64,000 bases of DNA from Prorocentrum cordatum (taxonomy: Eukaryota; Sar; Dinophyceae; Prorocentrales; Prorocentraceae), in the NCBI GenBank assembly GCA_963575745.1, contig CAUYUJ010019370.1, forward strand, positions 573,703 through 637,702, written 5' to 3'. The position numbers were made by a program, and so were the translations under genes. The notes under the pieces are model-generated. The model made no database searches and had not been told where the DNA came from. It saw only the letters and a list, made by a program, of their open reading frames with translations. Shown here in pieces: positions 54,135 to 64,000 of this stretch. The number at the start of each line of letters is the position of its first letter. Positions within the stretch are counted from its first letter, which is position 1.

Positions 54135-54572
54135 TTATTGCGCGCATTGTTTTGGGGGTATCCAGTCCAGCGATGATGGGGGTGTGCCTTCGTCTGGTGT
54201 GGAGAACGCGTAATCAAGCGTGAGATACAGGTGCGCAGCATCGCACAGCCTTTGCGAGACCTGTGCAGTATAACTACACGCCGAACATCTGCACAGGGAA
54301 AATGACTTGAACATAACAGATGCTTGACGTACGTACGGGTACACAGTTAAATCATGATTCATGACACGGTGTGCGATGATGCGAATGTCACCACACTTGG
54401 GGAGTTTGTTAAGCACATCCACAGCGCATAAGAAAGAACCGCGAAGCACTCGTGACACAGATGTAAGCTGATGGTCAGCGCATGCGGTGCAATCAAGCGG
54501 GTGCTTGACACATGGTACGCCATTGCGAAGCACATTCTTTATACGTCTGCTACAATAGTGATAGTAAAGCAA
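54135..54572 (-). CDS. Hypothetical Cys-rich protein, 145 aa
   Basis: The frame runs from 54572 to the stop at 54135 in DNA that is visibly less GC-rich than the neighbours. It has a balanced composition with many Cys: RRIKNVLRNGVPCVKHPLDC, TACADHQLTSVSRVLRGSFL, SLCRCSACSYTAQVSQRLCD, AAHLYLTLDYAFSTPDEGTP. CxxC-like pairs occur but no known finger pattern. No homologue recalled; a shadow frame cannot be excluded. Confidence 0.3.
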   Translation of the reverse strand: MLYYHYCSRRIKNVLRNGVPCVKHPLDCTACADHQLTSVSRVLRGSFLCAVDVLNKLPKCGDIRIIAHRVMNHDLTVYPYVRQASVMFKSFSLCRCSACSYTAQVSQRLCDAAHLYLTLDYAFSTPDEGTPPSSLDWIPPKQCAQ

Positions 54573-55130
54573 CTGGAACGGTCCTGACTCATTGCGTGCG
54601 TACTAATCTCGCACAGGCTACGAGGCGGGAGTAATTTGGAGCACACGACGGAATGTTTGAAATGAGTGGTCATCCAAGCGAAGTCGATACATCATTGCGC
54701 AAATGCGAAGCAATTAGGTGTGGTCACGGTGTCACGCAAGACACGGGATACCGCTCATGAACATCCGAGGGTGTTCACGTGACGGAATTCCTAATGTGTC
54801 GCACAGTCATTCCCACAAGCACGTTCAGCGAGCGCAGGAGGATGCAGCCTGTCCTTGTTTGTGTGGTCGTTGGCGCATGGCTCCTGGTGGTGGTCTATGG
54901 CGACGTCGCCCGGCTCATAATCAATTTCGTCGACGTCTGTTCCGCGTGTTCAACGGCTTTCGCCTCCGTGCGTTTCTGCCCCAAGCTCGCCTGCCTACCC
55001 GCCTGCTTCGTCCCGCCAGCTCTAGCTTCCCGCCTGCGCGTTCGCCGTCGCCTGCCAATTCCGAGACCCCAGAGCTCAGGCGTCGCATTCGCCCAAGCAT
55101 TTTTCCCGCTGGAGGAGTCGGCGGCAGCGG
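54573..55130. other. Unassigned, low-repeat sequence
   Basis: A plus frame starting near 54842 (MQPVLVCVVVGAWLLVVVYG) has a signal-like hydrophobic start, and a minus frame here (SLGQKRTEAKAVEHAEQTST) is also plausible. They overlap, so at most one is real. Both run into the GGA tract. Confidence 0.25.
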
Positions 55131-55460
55131 CAGAGGAGGAGGAGGAGGCGGAGGAGGAGGAGGAGGAGGAGGCCGGGAGGAGGAGGAGAGGAGGGCGGAG
55201 AAGGAGGAGGAGGGGAGGCGGAGGAGGAGGAGATGGAGGACGAGGAGGAGGAGGAGGAGCAGGAGGAGGAGGAGGAGGAGCAGCAGCAGGAGGAGGAAGA
55301 GGAGGAGGAGGAGGAGGAGGATGAGGAGGAGGAGGAGGAGGAGGAGGAGGAGAAGAAGCAGGGCAGGAGGAGGAGGAGGAGGCGGAGAAGGAGGAGCAGG
55401 AGGAGGAGGAGGAGGAGGACGAGGAGGAGCAGGAGCAGGAGGAGGAGGAGGGGCACAGCC
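55130..55460. repeat. GGA/GAG microsatellite
   Basis: Purine-only tract of about 330 bp, giving poly-Glu/Arg/Gly on plus and poly-Ser/Pro/Leu on minus. Confidence 0.95.
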
Positions 55461-55549
55461 CTCGACGCGAGGCTCGGGTGCGAGCGCGGGCACGAGTTCG
55501 CTGCGGCACTCGCGTGGCTACGGCACCTCGAGAGCGGCAGGCCCGCCGC

Positions 55550-55720
55550 TCATTACTCTCCTCTCCTCACTCCTGCCTCCTCCCTCCTCCCTCCCTCCTC
55601 CCTCCCTCGTCCCTCCCTCCTCCCGTCCTCCCTCCTTCCCTCCTCCCTCCCTCCTCCCTCCTCACTCCTGCCTCCTCCCTCCCTCCTCCCTCTCTCCTGC
55701 CTTCGCCTCCTCTTCCTCCC
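55550..55720. repeat. CCTCCCTCC pyrimidine tract
   Basis: CTCCCTCCTCCCTCC repeats with CGT/ACT interruptions; H-DNA-prone. Confidence 0.9.
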
Positions 55721-55979
55721 CCGCGGCCGCCGCAACGCGGGCGAGACGGTCCTCCTTCTTGCCTCCCCTTTGCGCAGGTTTTTTGTTTTGCTTGATGCGA
55801 GCTGTGTCCGACACGCGTGGCCAAGGTCTCAGTCAAGCCCACCGCGTTGCCGTACAGCTGGCGCACCCGATACGAGCCAGTCCTAGAATTACCCGAGACG
55901 TACCCAGCCCTTCCTCAACCCGAGTCGACTATTCGAAGGAAGGCTCCATACAAAAGAACATGTTTCAAGAACACTCTGC

Positions 55980-56935
55980 TCCGCTGGACCTTCCAGGCGC
56001 CCACGACAGTGGCAACAATTGCGCACTGCGTAACCCCCCAGGGAGCCGCGAGGTCTCTGAAGGATGTGCGTACTCCCCCATTCTGCTTGGCCTCCCAGGA
56101 GCCCACGAAAAAAGCGACAGAGGGTCAGATCGCAGCCACTCAGGGAGCTGCAAGGTCTTGACTGGGTGCGCGTATACCCTTACTCCGCCGTGCCTCCCAG
56201 GAGCCCACGAAAGTGGTGACAGTTGCGAGGTCTTGGCTGAGTGACCGTACTCCCCTACTCCGCCGGGCCTCCCAGGAGCCCGCAAACGTGGTGTCAGGTG
56301 CGAAGGTCGCAGCCACTCAGGGAGCTGCGAGGTCTTGGCTGGGTGCGCGTGCTCCCCTACTCCGCCGTGCCTCCCAGGAGCCCGCGAAAGCGGCGAGAAT
56401 TGCGCAGTTCGCAGCCACCCAGGGAGACGCGAGGTCTTGGCTAGGTGCGCGTACGTTCCGTCTCCCCGTGCCTCCCTGGAGCCCGCGAACGTAGCGACAA
56501 TTGCACAGTCCGCAGCCGCCCAGGGAGCCGCGAGTTCTCGGCTGGATGCGCGTACTCCCCTACTCCGCCGTGTCTCCCACGAGCCCACTAAAGTGGCGAC
56601 AGCTGCGCAGGTCGCAGCGCGAGGTCTCGGCTGGATGCGCGTACTCCCCTAATCCGCCGTGCCTCCCAGGAGCCCACGAAAGTGGCGACAGTTGCGCAGG
56701 TCGCAGCCACCATGGAAGCCGCGAGGTCTTGGCTGGATGCGCGTACTCCCCTAATCCACCGTGCCTCCCAGGAGCCCACGAAAGCGGCGACAGATGGGCA
56801 GTTCGCAGCTATCTTGGGAGCCGCGAGGTCTTGGCTGGATGTGCGTACTCCCCCCACTCCGCTTGGCCTCCCACGAGCCCACGAAAGTGGCGACAGTTGG
56901 GCAGTTTGCAGCCACCCAGGGAGCAGCGCAGGAGG
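55980..56935. repeat. 105-bp minisatellite, relative of the 100-bp family
   Basis: About nine units contain GAAAGTGGCGACAGTTGCGC, CAGGTCGCAGCCAC, GGGAGCCGCGAGGTCTTGGC, CTCCCCTACTCCGCCGTGCC. Each block aligns in order with one in the 17.4-kb units (GAAAGTGGCGACAGTGTCGC, CAGATCGCAGCC, GGGACGGCGAGGTCCCG, CTCACTCCGCT), so the two arrays share an ancestor. Confidence 0.85.
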
Positions 56936-57042
56936 ATGCAGAAGGAGGGTGGAGGAGAAGGAGAATGAGAAGGAGTGGTTAGCACAGTGCTCTCTCAAAA
57001 CCAGAACCCAGTGCAGGAGGTCTGGGAAAAACATAGAGGCAC

Positions 57043-57285
57043 ATGCCACATGCCACATCTGTCTTTCAGTTGCATAAGGTGTTCAAGAGCTTCTGTTGGC
57101 CTACTGGGGGTAAGAAATTTGTGCGGGGCATCTGCAGGCAAGCCGGTTTCTTATTGGATGCGCCTACTGTATTTGAGCCGTCCCTGTCTTGCTCATACCT
57201 CAAGCAGCAGCTACACATGTGCAATCTATGCCAGCACAGCGCGCCAGATCTGGAAGAGCACCTACGGTCGGGAACGTTTGGTTAG
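57043..57285 (+). CDS. Hypothetical protein, 80 aa, possible zinc-binding end
   Basis: ATG at 57043 to TAG at 57283-57285. The composition is protein-like (HKVFKSFCWPTGGKKFVRGI, CRQAGFLLDAPTVFEPSLSC, LKQQLHMCNLCQHSAPDLEE, HLRSGTF). CNLCQHSAPDLEEHLRS has the CxxC and His spacing of a C2H2-like finger, but the second His is missing. The dispersed repeat shared with 20.3 kb starts right at its 3' end, so it could be a truncated gene. Confidence 0.35.
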   Translation: MPHATSVFQLHKVFKSFCWPTGGKKFVRGICRQAGFLLDAPTVFEPSLSCSYLKQQLHMCNLCQHSAPDLEEHLRSGTFG

Positions 57286-57649
57286 CTTGTCGCTCCGCCA
57301 GTTCAGGCCCACCACGTTCCGGCGCAATACGCTAATCACTTCCCAATTTCGAAGCGTCAGCGTTCCGACCCTCTCTCCGACGCAACCTACGTTGCTTCGC
57401 ATGCAGCAGGCCCCGCGAGCGATGGGGTGAATGGTTTCGCATGGACATCCAGCGTGGCGGGTAGCCGAGGTCCAGCAGCAATGAGATGAAAACGCTGGCA
57501 CACGCGGCCATGCCAACCTCAGAAGTCCGCCAGGGGGAAGGGTGCGACAGCTGCTTTCCGAAGGTGCTGCAGCGCAGGAACTCGGAGGAGAAACAGATAC
57601 CGATCCCTCTGCTCTCTCCCTCGTTTTGGCCTTCTCGGGGCCTACGGGG

Positions 57650-58270
57650 AGGCTTTGATCGCCACGGCTGGGTTCCTTTCGACATCCCGACCAGAACTCA
57701 CCATAGGAGAGACCCAGGCAATAACGGTATGGGTGCCTTTTGGTCCCCTCCACCTAGCAGCTCATCACGCTCCAGAAGCTCACCTTGAACAACTCTTGGA
57801 CGGTTCGCATCTTGTCAGGACCGTTTCGGGATTGCATTATTGTGGGCCTCACCTTCACGATGGTCGTGGAGGGCCTCAGGCAGAGGGGCTCAAAGAGTTC
57901 GGGCCACCACATAAGCACATTTACGGTTGCTCTATTGTTGTTTGCTTGCGAATGTTGAGAATTTGTCCGTCGATGCCAGGCTGTTCCTAGACACGCTCGT
58001 AGGTCTGATGCAAGTAATGAACCGCGGGGAAAGGAAAGAGCTACTGGCTACTGCGCTATTTCGACCAGACGAAAACGGTGGACAAGGATGGCAACCCAGA
58101 CAAGGCCATTCCACAGGAAGTTGGTGGTGCAAAGGTAAACAGACAGGGTCGGCACCCACAGCCTTGAGGTCGCGAGGTGCGCCGTTGACGGAGCTCCGCA
58201 TCCTGCTCGTCAGGGCTCCGGCAAGAGTGAGGTGGGCAGCGCAGCAGCACCTGTCGGCCAAAGCGGGCAC
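57650..58270 (+). pseudogene. Coding remnants in several plus frames
   Basis: Protein-like pieces follow one another: IATAGFLSTSRPELTIGETQ to GPPHKH (57655-57920); NVENLSVDARLFLDTLVGLM QVMNRGERK (about 57950-58045); then, one frame shifted, KSYWLLRYFDQTKTVDKDGN PDKAIPQEVGGAK (about 58045-58132), which is followed by GTAAAC, a possible 5' splice site; then QGSGKSEVGSAAAPVGQSGH (from about 58210). The join between the second and third pieces reads naturally with a single-base shift. Function not recognised. Confidence 0.35.
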
Positions 58271-59820
58271 GTAGACATCGACGGGCTCTGCCGACTTCGC
58301 TCAAGGCGACAGCCAGAGAGCCGAAGAGATACCCCTACATCACACAATCCACTCGCCACGATGACAGCGACGGGCGACCGCGGCACAGCTATCTGAAGCA
58401 TGTCTCCAGTGATTGGGTATAGCCACAGACGTAGTTCTAACAACTTTGAAGCATGTTGAACGAGGATCACTTTAATGCGCGCGGCGCCTACACATGTTCC
58501 ATGCTTGTCGGCTGTGCTCAGCTTCCGCTCGGAGCTGGGGGGGGGGGGACGGGCAATGAGTTCGGTGGAGTTTGAGGCGTAGTAAGCCCCACGGCGCACC
58601 GGTGCATGCTAGTATTTCGTTGTCGGCGAGGCTCGAAACGGCTACCCCTCTCCGTTCGGTTTCCGTTTGCCCGAGTTTCGTGACCTTGCGTCCCCCCCCC
58701 GGCTTCCTCCCGCAGTTACCTGCCCCGGGGTGTGAGGTTATGGGCCCAGGTGCTCTACGCCTCCCATTTCTGCGCCATGGAATCTTGCAGGGCGTCTTCG
58801 TGCTACCGCTGGCCAGGACGGTGACTCTTGAACCGGTGGTCCCGCACGCTGGCCCAACTTCTGTGTAAAGCTACCAGCAACGTTTATGAGTCTGCACGCA
58901 TCGCCAGTCAGTGCGGTGCCCGCCGAGACAGCAAATACCCAGCTCTGCTATGTTATGTTCTCCTTGTCCCTCCTCCTTTCTCCCCCTCTCCTCCCTCCCT
59001 CGTCGCCCGCTCCCCTCGCCAAATCAGGGCGAGCATTTGCCCGCCCCCGGGACCACTTCGCCACACCCGCAGCCCTCCTCGTCTCCTGTTCCTCCTCCTC
59101 CTCCCGCCCCGTGGTGTCGTCAGCCCGACCCTGTCGGGTGGTCGAGTAGGCGGCCGCCGCCGCCTCTTGGGGGCGGCGCGCAGCGAGACGTCGTCGTCGC
59201 CGCTGCCGTCGTCCTCCTTGCCGTTGTCGTTGCCGTCGCCGCCGCCGTCGTCGACACTGTTTCGCCGTCCCCGTGCGGCTCCCAGCGGGAATCCTCCAGC
59301 GACCAGGCACCCTGCCGCTGCCGCCGCTCTGCACTGCATCGTGCAGCTCCCCTGGCCGTGGCAGTGCCGCCTTGGCGATGCGGGCGTGTCAGATCGGCGG
59401 CGAAGTCCGAAGCCCACCCTCGCCGATCAGCGATTCGGGCAACTCGATGGGTGGCGTGGGTAGAGTTCGGAATTCGCTGAACACGTGACGAAATACGAAG
59501 CTTACCTTCGGCCCCTCGTCCATTTAGGCGGTTCGATGGTTGGTGGGGGCAGGGTTCGGATGTCGCCACCTATCAGATCCGATCATACCAGATCAGTCGT
59601 CGTCGTCGTCATATTCGCCTTCGCTGTGGGGCGCGCGCGCGCCCACCTGGGGGCAGGTCCTTCCTCGTGGACCTGCTGCAGGGGCAGCTCCGTTCCTCGG
59701 TCACCTGCCTCGGGCGCCTCCGCCCCGCCCCGACCCCTGTCCGAGAGTTTTGTCGCTGGCGCGGGTCGATGAGGGGAGAGGAAGCCCTCTTCCTCCTCAT
59801 CCTCATTGCCACCCCTCCTC
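58271..59820. other. Unassigned; possible scattered coding remnants
   Basis: Protein-like stretches on both strands (minus near 58300-58500: ARIKVILVQHASKLLELRLW; plus near 58610-58680: YFVVGEARNGYPSPFGFRLP; plus near 58740: LPFLRHGILQGV, faintly like an RT motif B). CTCC-rich at 58960-59030. Two imperfect direct repeats end in GAGTTCGGA / GGGTTCGGA (59425-59470, 59530-59562). Confidence 0.3.
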
Positions 59821-59829
59821 GTCCTCCTC

Positions 59830-59964
59830 CGCCTCCTCCTCCTCGTTCTCGTTCCCGTTCTCCTCCTCCTCCTCCTCCTCCTCCTCCTCCTCCTCCTCCT
59901 CCTCCTCCTCCTCCTCTCTCAGCCTTCTCCTCCTCCTCACCCTCCTCCTCCGCCTCCTCCTCAT

Positions 59965-59965
<1 letters not shown>
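59830..59965. repeat. CTC microsatellite
   Basis: TCCTCCTCC tract running directly into the CAT satellite. Confidence 0.9.
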
Positions 59966-61752
<1,787 letters not shown>

Positions 61753-61879
61753 CTTCTAATTGTTTGCTGTTTTTGCCACCAGAGGCTTTTGGAGCTCTGA
61801 TGAACTTTCGGGTCCCGTGGAGACCTCCAGGGAGTCGGCGCTGGCACGGGGCGGGGAAGGGGATACAGGGGTCCCAGAG

Positions 61880-62070
61880 GCCTCTCTGGGCGGGCCCGCG
61901 CCGGCGCTCGCGCCCGCGCGCGCCCGCGCCCGTGCCCGCTCCCGCGCCCACGCCCACGCTCACGCCTGCGCCTGGTCTGGTCTGCGTCCTCGCCCACGGA
62001 CGCATCGCGCGCGCCCGCGTCGCGCCCGCATCGCATCCGCGTCCACACCCGCGCCTGCGCCTGGGCCCCT
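61880..62070. repeat. GCCCGC hexamer-like GC-rich tract
   Basis: Loose GCGCCC / GCCCGC / GCCCAC hexamers, extremely GC-rich. Confidence 0.75.
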
Positions 62071-62244
62071 CCTGAAGCCTGGGGAGTCTGGGAGATTCCG
62101 CCGCGAAGGGAAGGAATCTCGCAAGAAGCGGCTCTTAGAGAAACTCCTCGCCGTTTCGGGGTCCTGCACCCCCCCCCCACCCCTGTGCACCGCGGCCTGC
62201 ACCAAAAATCCCGGGATGAAGCGAAAAAGACCGACAGCATCAAA

Positions 62245-62392
62245 TTGTCGGAGGTCCGCGCGGATTTCATGGATCGGCGTTCGGCCCCCCCTGTTGGGCT
62301 CGCGGAGCGCGCCAGGGACGGTGCCGCAGGCGCCGCCAGGGGGGGGGGGGCCCAGCGGCGCCGATCCAAGAAATTCGCGCGGACCTCCGGAA
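62245..62392. mobile_element. Fold-back (MITE-like) element, copy 4 (best preserved)
   Basis: Left arm TCGGAGGTCCGCGCGGATTT and CATGGATCGGCG; right arm read back TCCGGAGGTCCGCGCGAATT and CTTGGATCGGCG. The arms match over about 33 bp with few mismatches. The centre holds GCGCGCCAGG and GGCGCCGCC. Confidence 0.8.
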
Positions 62393-62399
62393 GTCTATG

Positions 62400-63030
62400 T
62401 TTTGCTTCGAAGCCCGTCCTGGACGAGCCCCAGGGCCCAGGATCATTTTACACCAGGGCCCGCCCCCCTCATGGGAGGAGCGGGGCCAGCGGCAGAAGCG
62501 GGCATCTAGGAAGGCCTTGGGCTGATAGTGGTATACGCTGATGGTCATGCAGAGAATGGTAGAAGTTGCCGAAGAAACAGGCGAGGGAGGAGGAGGACGA
62601 GTCCAGATGCGGAGGAATGGTTGGGCAGGTAGGCGAGGAGATAGAGGAATCGAAGAGGTGAAGGACAAGGGGGCGGAGCAGGAACATGAAGGGAGGAGGG
62701 GCAGGCCGAAAGTAATCAAAACACATTGGTCCAGAGGGGGCCGAAATGAAGGGAGGAGAGGAGGGGGAGTGGGAGAGAGGAGGAGGGAATAAGGCAAGTT
62801 AGGTGCGCCCGCGTGATATTTGACGTCCTATCCCTCCCTTCCATCCCTTACCATGGCGTAGATATCCTCTCTCTTCGCACAGTCGGATGCCGAGCAGGGC
62901 AATGATCGCGAGAGGGTACGCGATGCATGGTAGGGCACGGCTTGGCATGGCGTAGAAAGCGCGGCAGATCGTAGCATGCCATAACGCGGTGTGGCATTGC
63001 GTAATGAAGCATTACACAACGCAGCATTGC
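62400..63030. other. Purine-rich and GCAT-rich unassigned sequence
   Basis: GGAGGA-type patches (62580-62780), then 62900-63050 with loose repeats of GCATGGCAT / GTAGCATGCC / GCATTGCGTA. Confidence 0.4.
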
Positions 63031-63998
63031 TACGTAAAGCATGGCATCGCACAGCGGCGCAGAACACTTTTTTTACCCGCGCGAGATGGTCGCCTTGTGG
63101 CTGGGGGGGAAGAGAGCAGCAGCAGCAAGGGGAGAGGGAGGGGGAAAGAGAAGGCAGCAGCAAAAGCAAGCAAGCAAGCAAGTAGCGCGGGCGCGGCCAG
63201 GCCGGCGCCTCCGCGCGCCCAGGGCGCGCGCTCCCGCCCCGCAGCCGGGAGCCCCGGCGGCCCCAGGGGGCGCCGCCGCCGCGCGCTGAGCGCCGCTAGG
63301 CCGCGGGCCGCGCGGCCGCGGCGGCAGCCTCCTGCCAGAGCAGCCCTGCGCCCGCGCGCGGCTGCCTCGGCCGCGTCGGGCTCCACGAACGCCCCGACCG
63401 CCGCCAGGAGGCGCTCCCGCACCGCCTGGAAGCTGAGGCCCCGCATGGGGACGCTCAGCAGCGGCGCGAGCTCTCGCGCCGCGGCCCAGCCGCCGGCGGC
63501 CAAGCGGCCGCGGAAGGCTTCGAGGAGCTCCTCGCGGGCCGCCGCAAAGGGCGCGGTCCTCGGAGCCGCTGCGCGCTGGGCGCGCGCCCTTGCCGGCTGG
63601 GCCAGCAGCAGCAGCAGCAGCAGCAAGTGCGCCAGGGTTTCAGGCCGCCTCCGCTGGGGAGGCGCTCGCCGCGCCCGCGCCCCGGCAGCTGGCGCAGAGG
63701 CCGCCAGCTGCACCGCGCCGCCGCTGCCGAGCTGCGCCTCCTGTGGCGCGCTGCGCGCGCCTGGCGGGGCTGCCCGCCGCTGCCTGCGCAAGCGCCGCCC
63801 TGGGCGCGGCAGCCAGCCCTCCGCCCCCCCCGAAGCAGGCGCGGCGTCCTCGCCAGGGCGGCCGCCTCGGGCCGCCTCCCCCTCGGAGGCCCTCGCCAAG
63901 CACGCGCACTCCGCGCCGCGGGCCGCCTCCGTCCCAGAAGCGCTCGCCGCGGCGCGGGCTGCTGTGCCGCCAGGCTCGCCGCGGGCCGCCCGGTGGGC
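63030..63998 (-). CDS. Ala/Arg-rich protein, 5' part outside the window
   Basis: The minus frame is open from the right window edge (63998) to its stop at 63030, more than 320 codons in very GC-rich DNA. The most protein-like part is about 63560-63350: PFAAAREELLEAFRGRLAA, ARELAPLLSVPMRGLSFQAV, RERLLAAVGAFVEPDAAEAA, likely helical. A Leu run and an Ala/Arg-rich head precede it. The last 80 codons become low-complexity and may be non-coding readthrough, so the true end could lie nearer 63290 via an intron. Very GC-rich DNA has few stops by chance, which lowers confidence. No family recognised. Confidence 0.4.
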   Translation of the reverse strand, partial: AHRAARGEPGGTAARAAASASGTEAARGAECACLARASEGEAARGGRPGEDAAPASGGAEGWLPRPGRRLRRQRRAAPPGARSAPQEAQLGSGGAVQLAASAPAAGARARRAPPQRRRPETLAHLLLLLLLLAQPARARAQRAAAPRTAPFAAAREELLEAFRGRLAAGGWAAARELAPLLSVPMRGLSFQAVRERLLAAVGAFVEPDAAEAAARGRRAALAGGCRRGRAARGLAALSARRRRPLGPPGLPAAGRERAPWARGGAGLAAPALLACLLAFAAAFSFPLPLPLLLLLSSPPATRRPSRAGKKSVLRRCAMPCFT

Positions 63999-64000
63999 GC

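Noticed and set aside
54718-56244. 508-codon ORF
   Set aside because: Most of its length is GGA and CCTCC simple sequence and the 105-bp minisatellite; only a short 5' stretch could be coding and a competing minus frame is equally plausible.
58720-58800. Reverse transcriptase motif B in LPFLRHGILQGV
   Set aside because: Only GILQG resembles the motif; no catalytic aspartates are found in frame on either side.

Overview
The window looks like a repeat-dominated stretch of dinoflagellate nuclear DNA. Four things point there. A 22-nt match (18 of 22 identical) to the dinoflagellate spliced leader lies at 14937-14958. A protist-type non-LTR retrotransposon ORF opens the window, with RT, CCHC knuckle, RNase H and Cys-rich tail. 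The DNA is mostly GC-rich with very large trinucleotide and minisatellite arrays. Only small, broken, eukaryote-like coding pieces lie between the repeats. The overall texture recalls Prorocentrum-like genomes from memory, but the species cannot be proven here. Nothing suggests a bacterium: no operons, ribosome binding sites, IS elements, CRISPR, rRNA or recognisable tRNA.

Layout. 0-3.8 kb: 3' portion of a LINE-like element, open through the left edge. 3.8-6.4 kb: CTC, 89-bp, GAT and 75-bp arrays plus the first copy of a 41-nt hairpin element. 6.4-7.85 kb: degenerate gag-like coding DNA. 9.36-10.6 kb: a huge GAT satellite. 11-17.2 kb: CTC/GAG tracts, CACGTG-bearing repeats, the spliced-leader relic, an 80-bp repeat element and an AGCTAA array. 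17.4-20.3 kb: a 100-bp minisatellite, a minus-strand gene remnant and a second copy of the 80-bp element. 20.5-25.6 kb: coding remnants and the first large arrays of an about 11-nt motif. 25.6-41.1 kb: one mosaic macrosatellite whose cassettes share a conserved left end, a conserved right end and interchangeable inner arrays (16-bp, 24-bp, 73-bp, 420-bp, GATGTCTCGAGCG and CACGTG units). 41-41.9 kb: minus-strand coding remnants. 42.4-53.8 kb: 11-nt-motif arrays organised into 360-420 bp higher-order units; their strand flips at AT-rich microsatellites and at hairpin elements. This part also holds an inverted copy of the 17.4-kb minisatellite and a ubiquitin-protease (USP) fragment. 54-59.5 kb: a lower-GC stretch, GGA/CCTCC tracts, a 105-bp minisatellite related to the 17.4-kb family, and several coding remnants. 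59.8-61.75 kb: CTC then a 1.8-kb CAT satellite (GAT on the minus strand). 62-64 kb: a fold-back element and the 3' part of a very GC-rich minus-strand gene leaving the right edge.

The window holds no interacting gene set. Its interest is architectural: several apparently unnamed repeat families with defined ends, including two fold-back (MITE-like) families, the 41-nt hairpin, the composite 11-mer arrays with two alternative heads, and the 27-41 kb cassette macrosatellite. Most long open frames come from repeats whose length or composition lacks stop codons, and they are not reported as genes.
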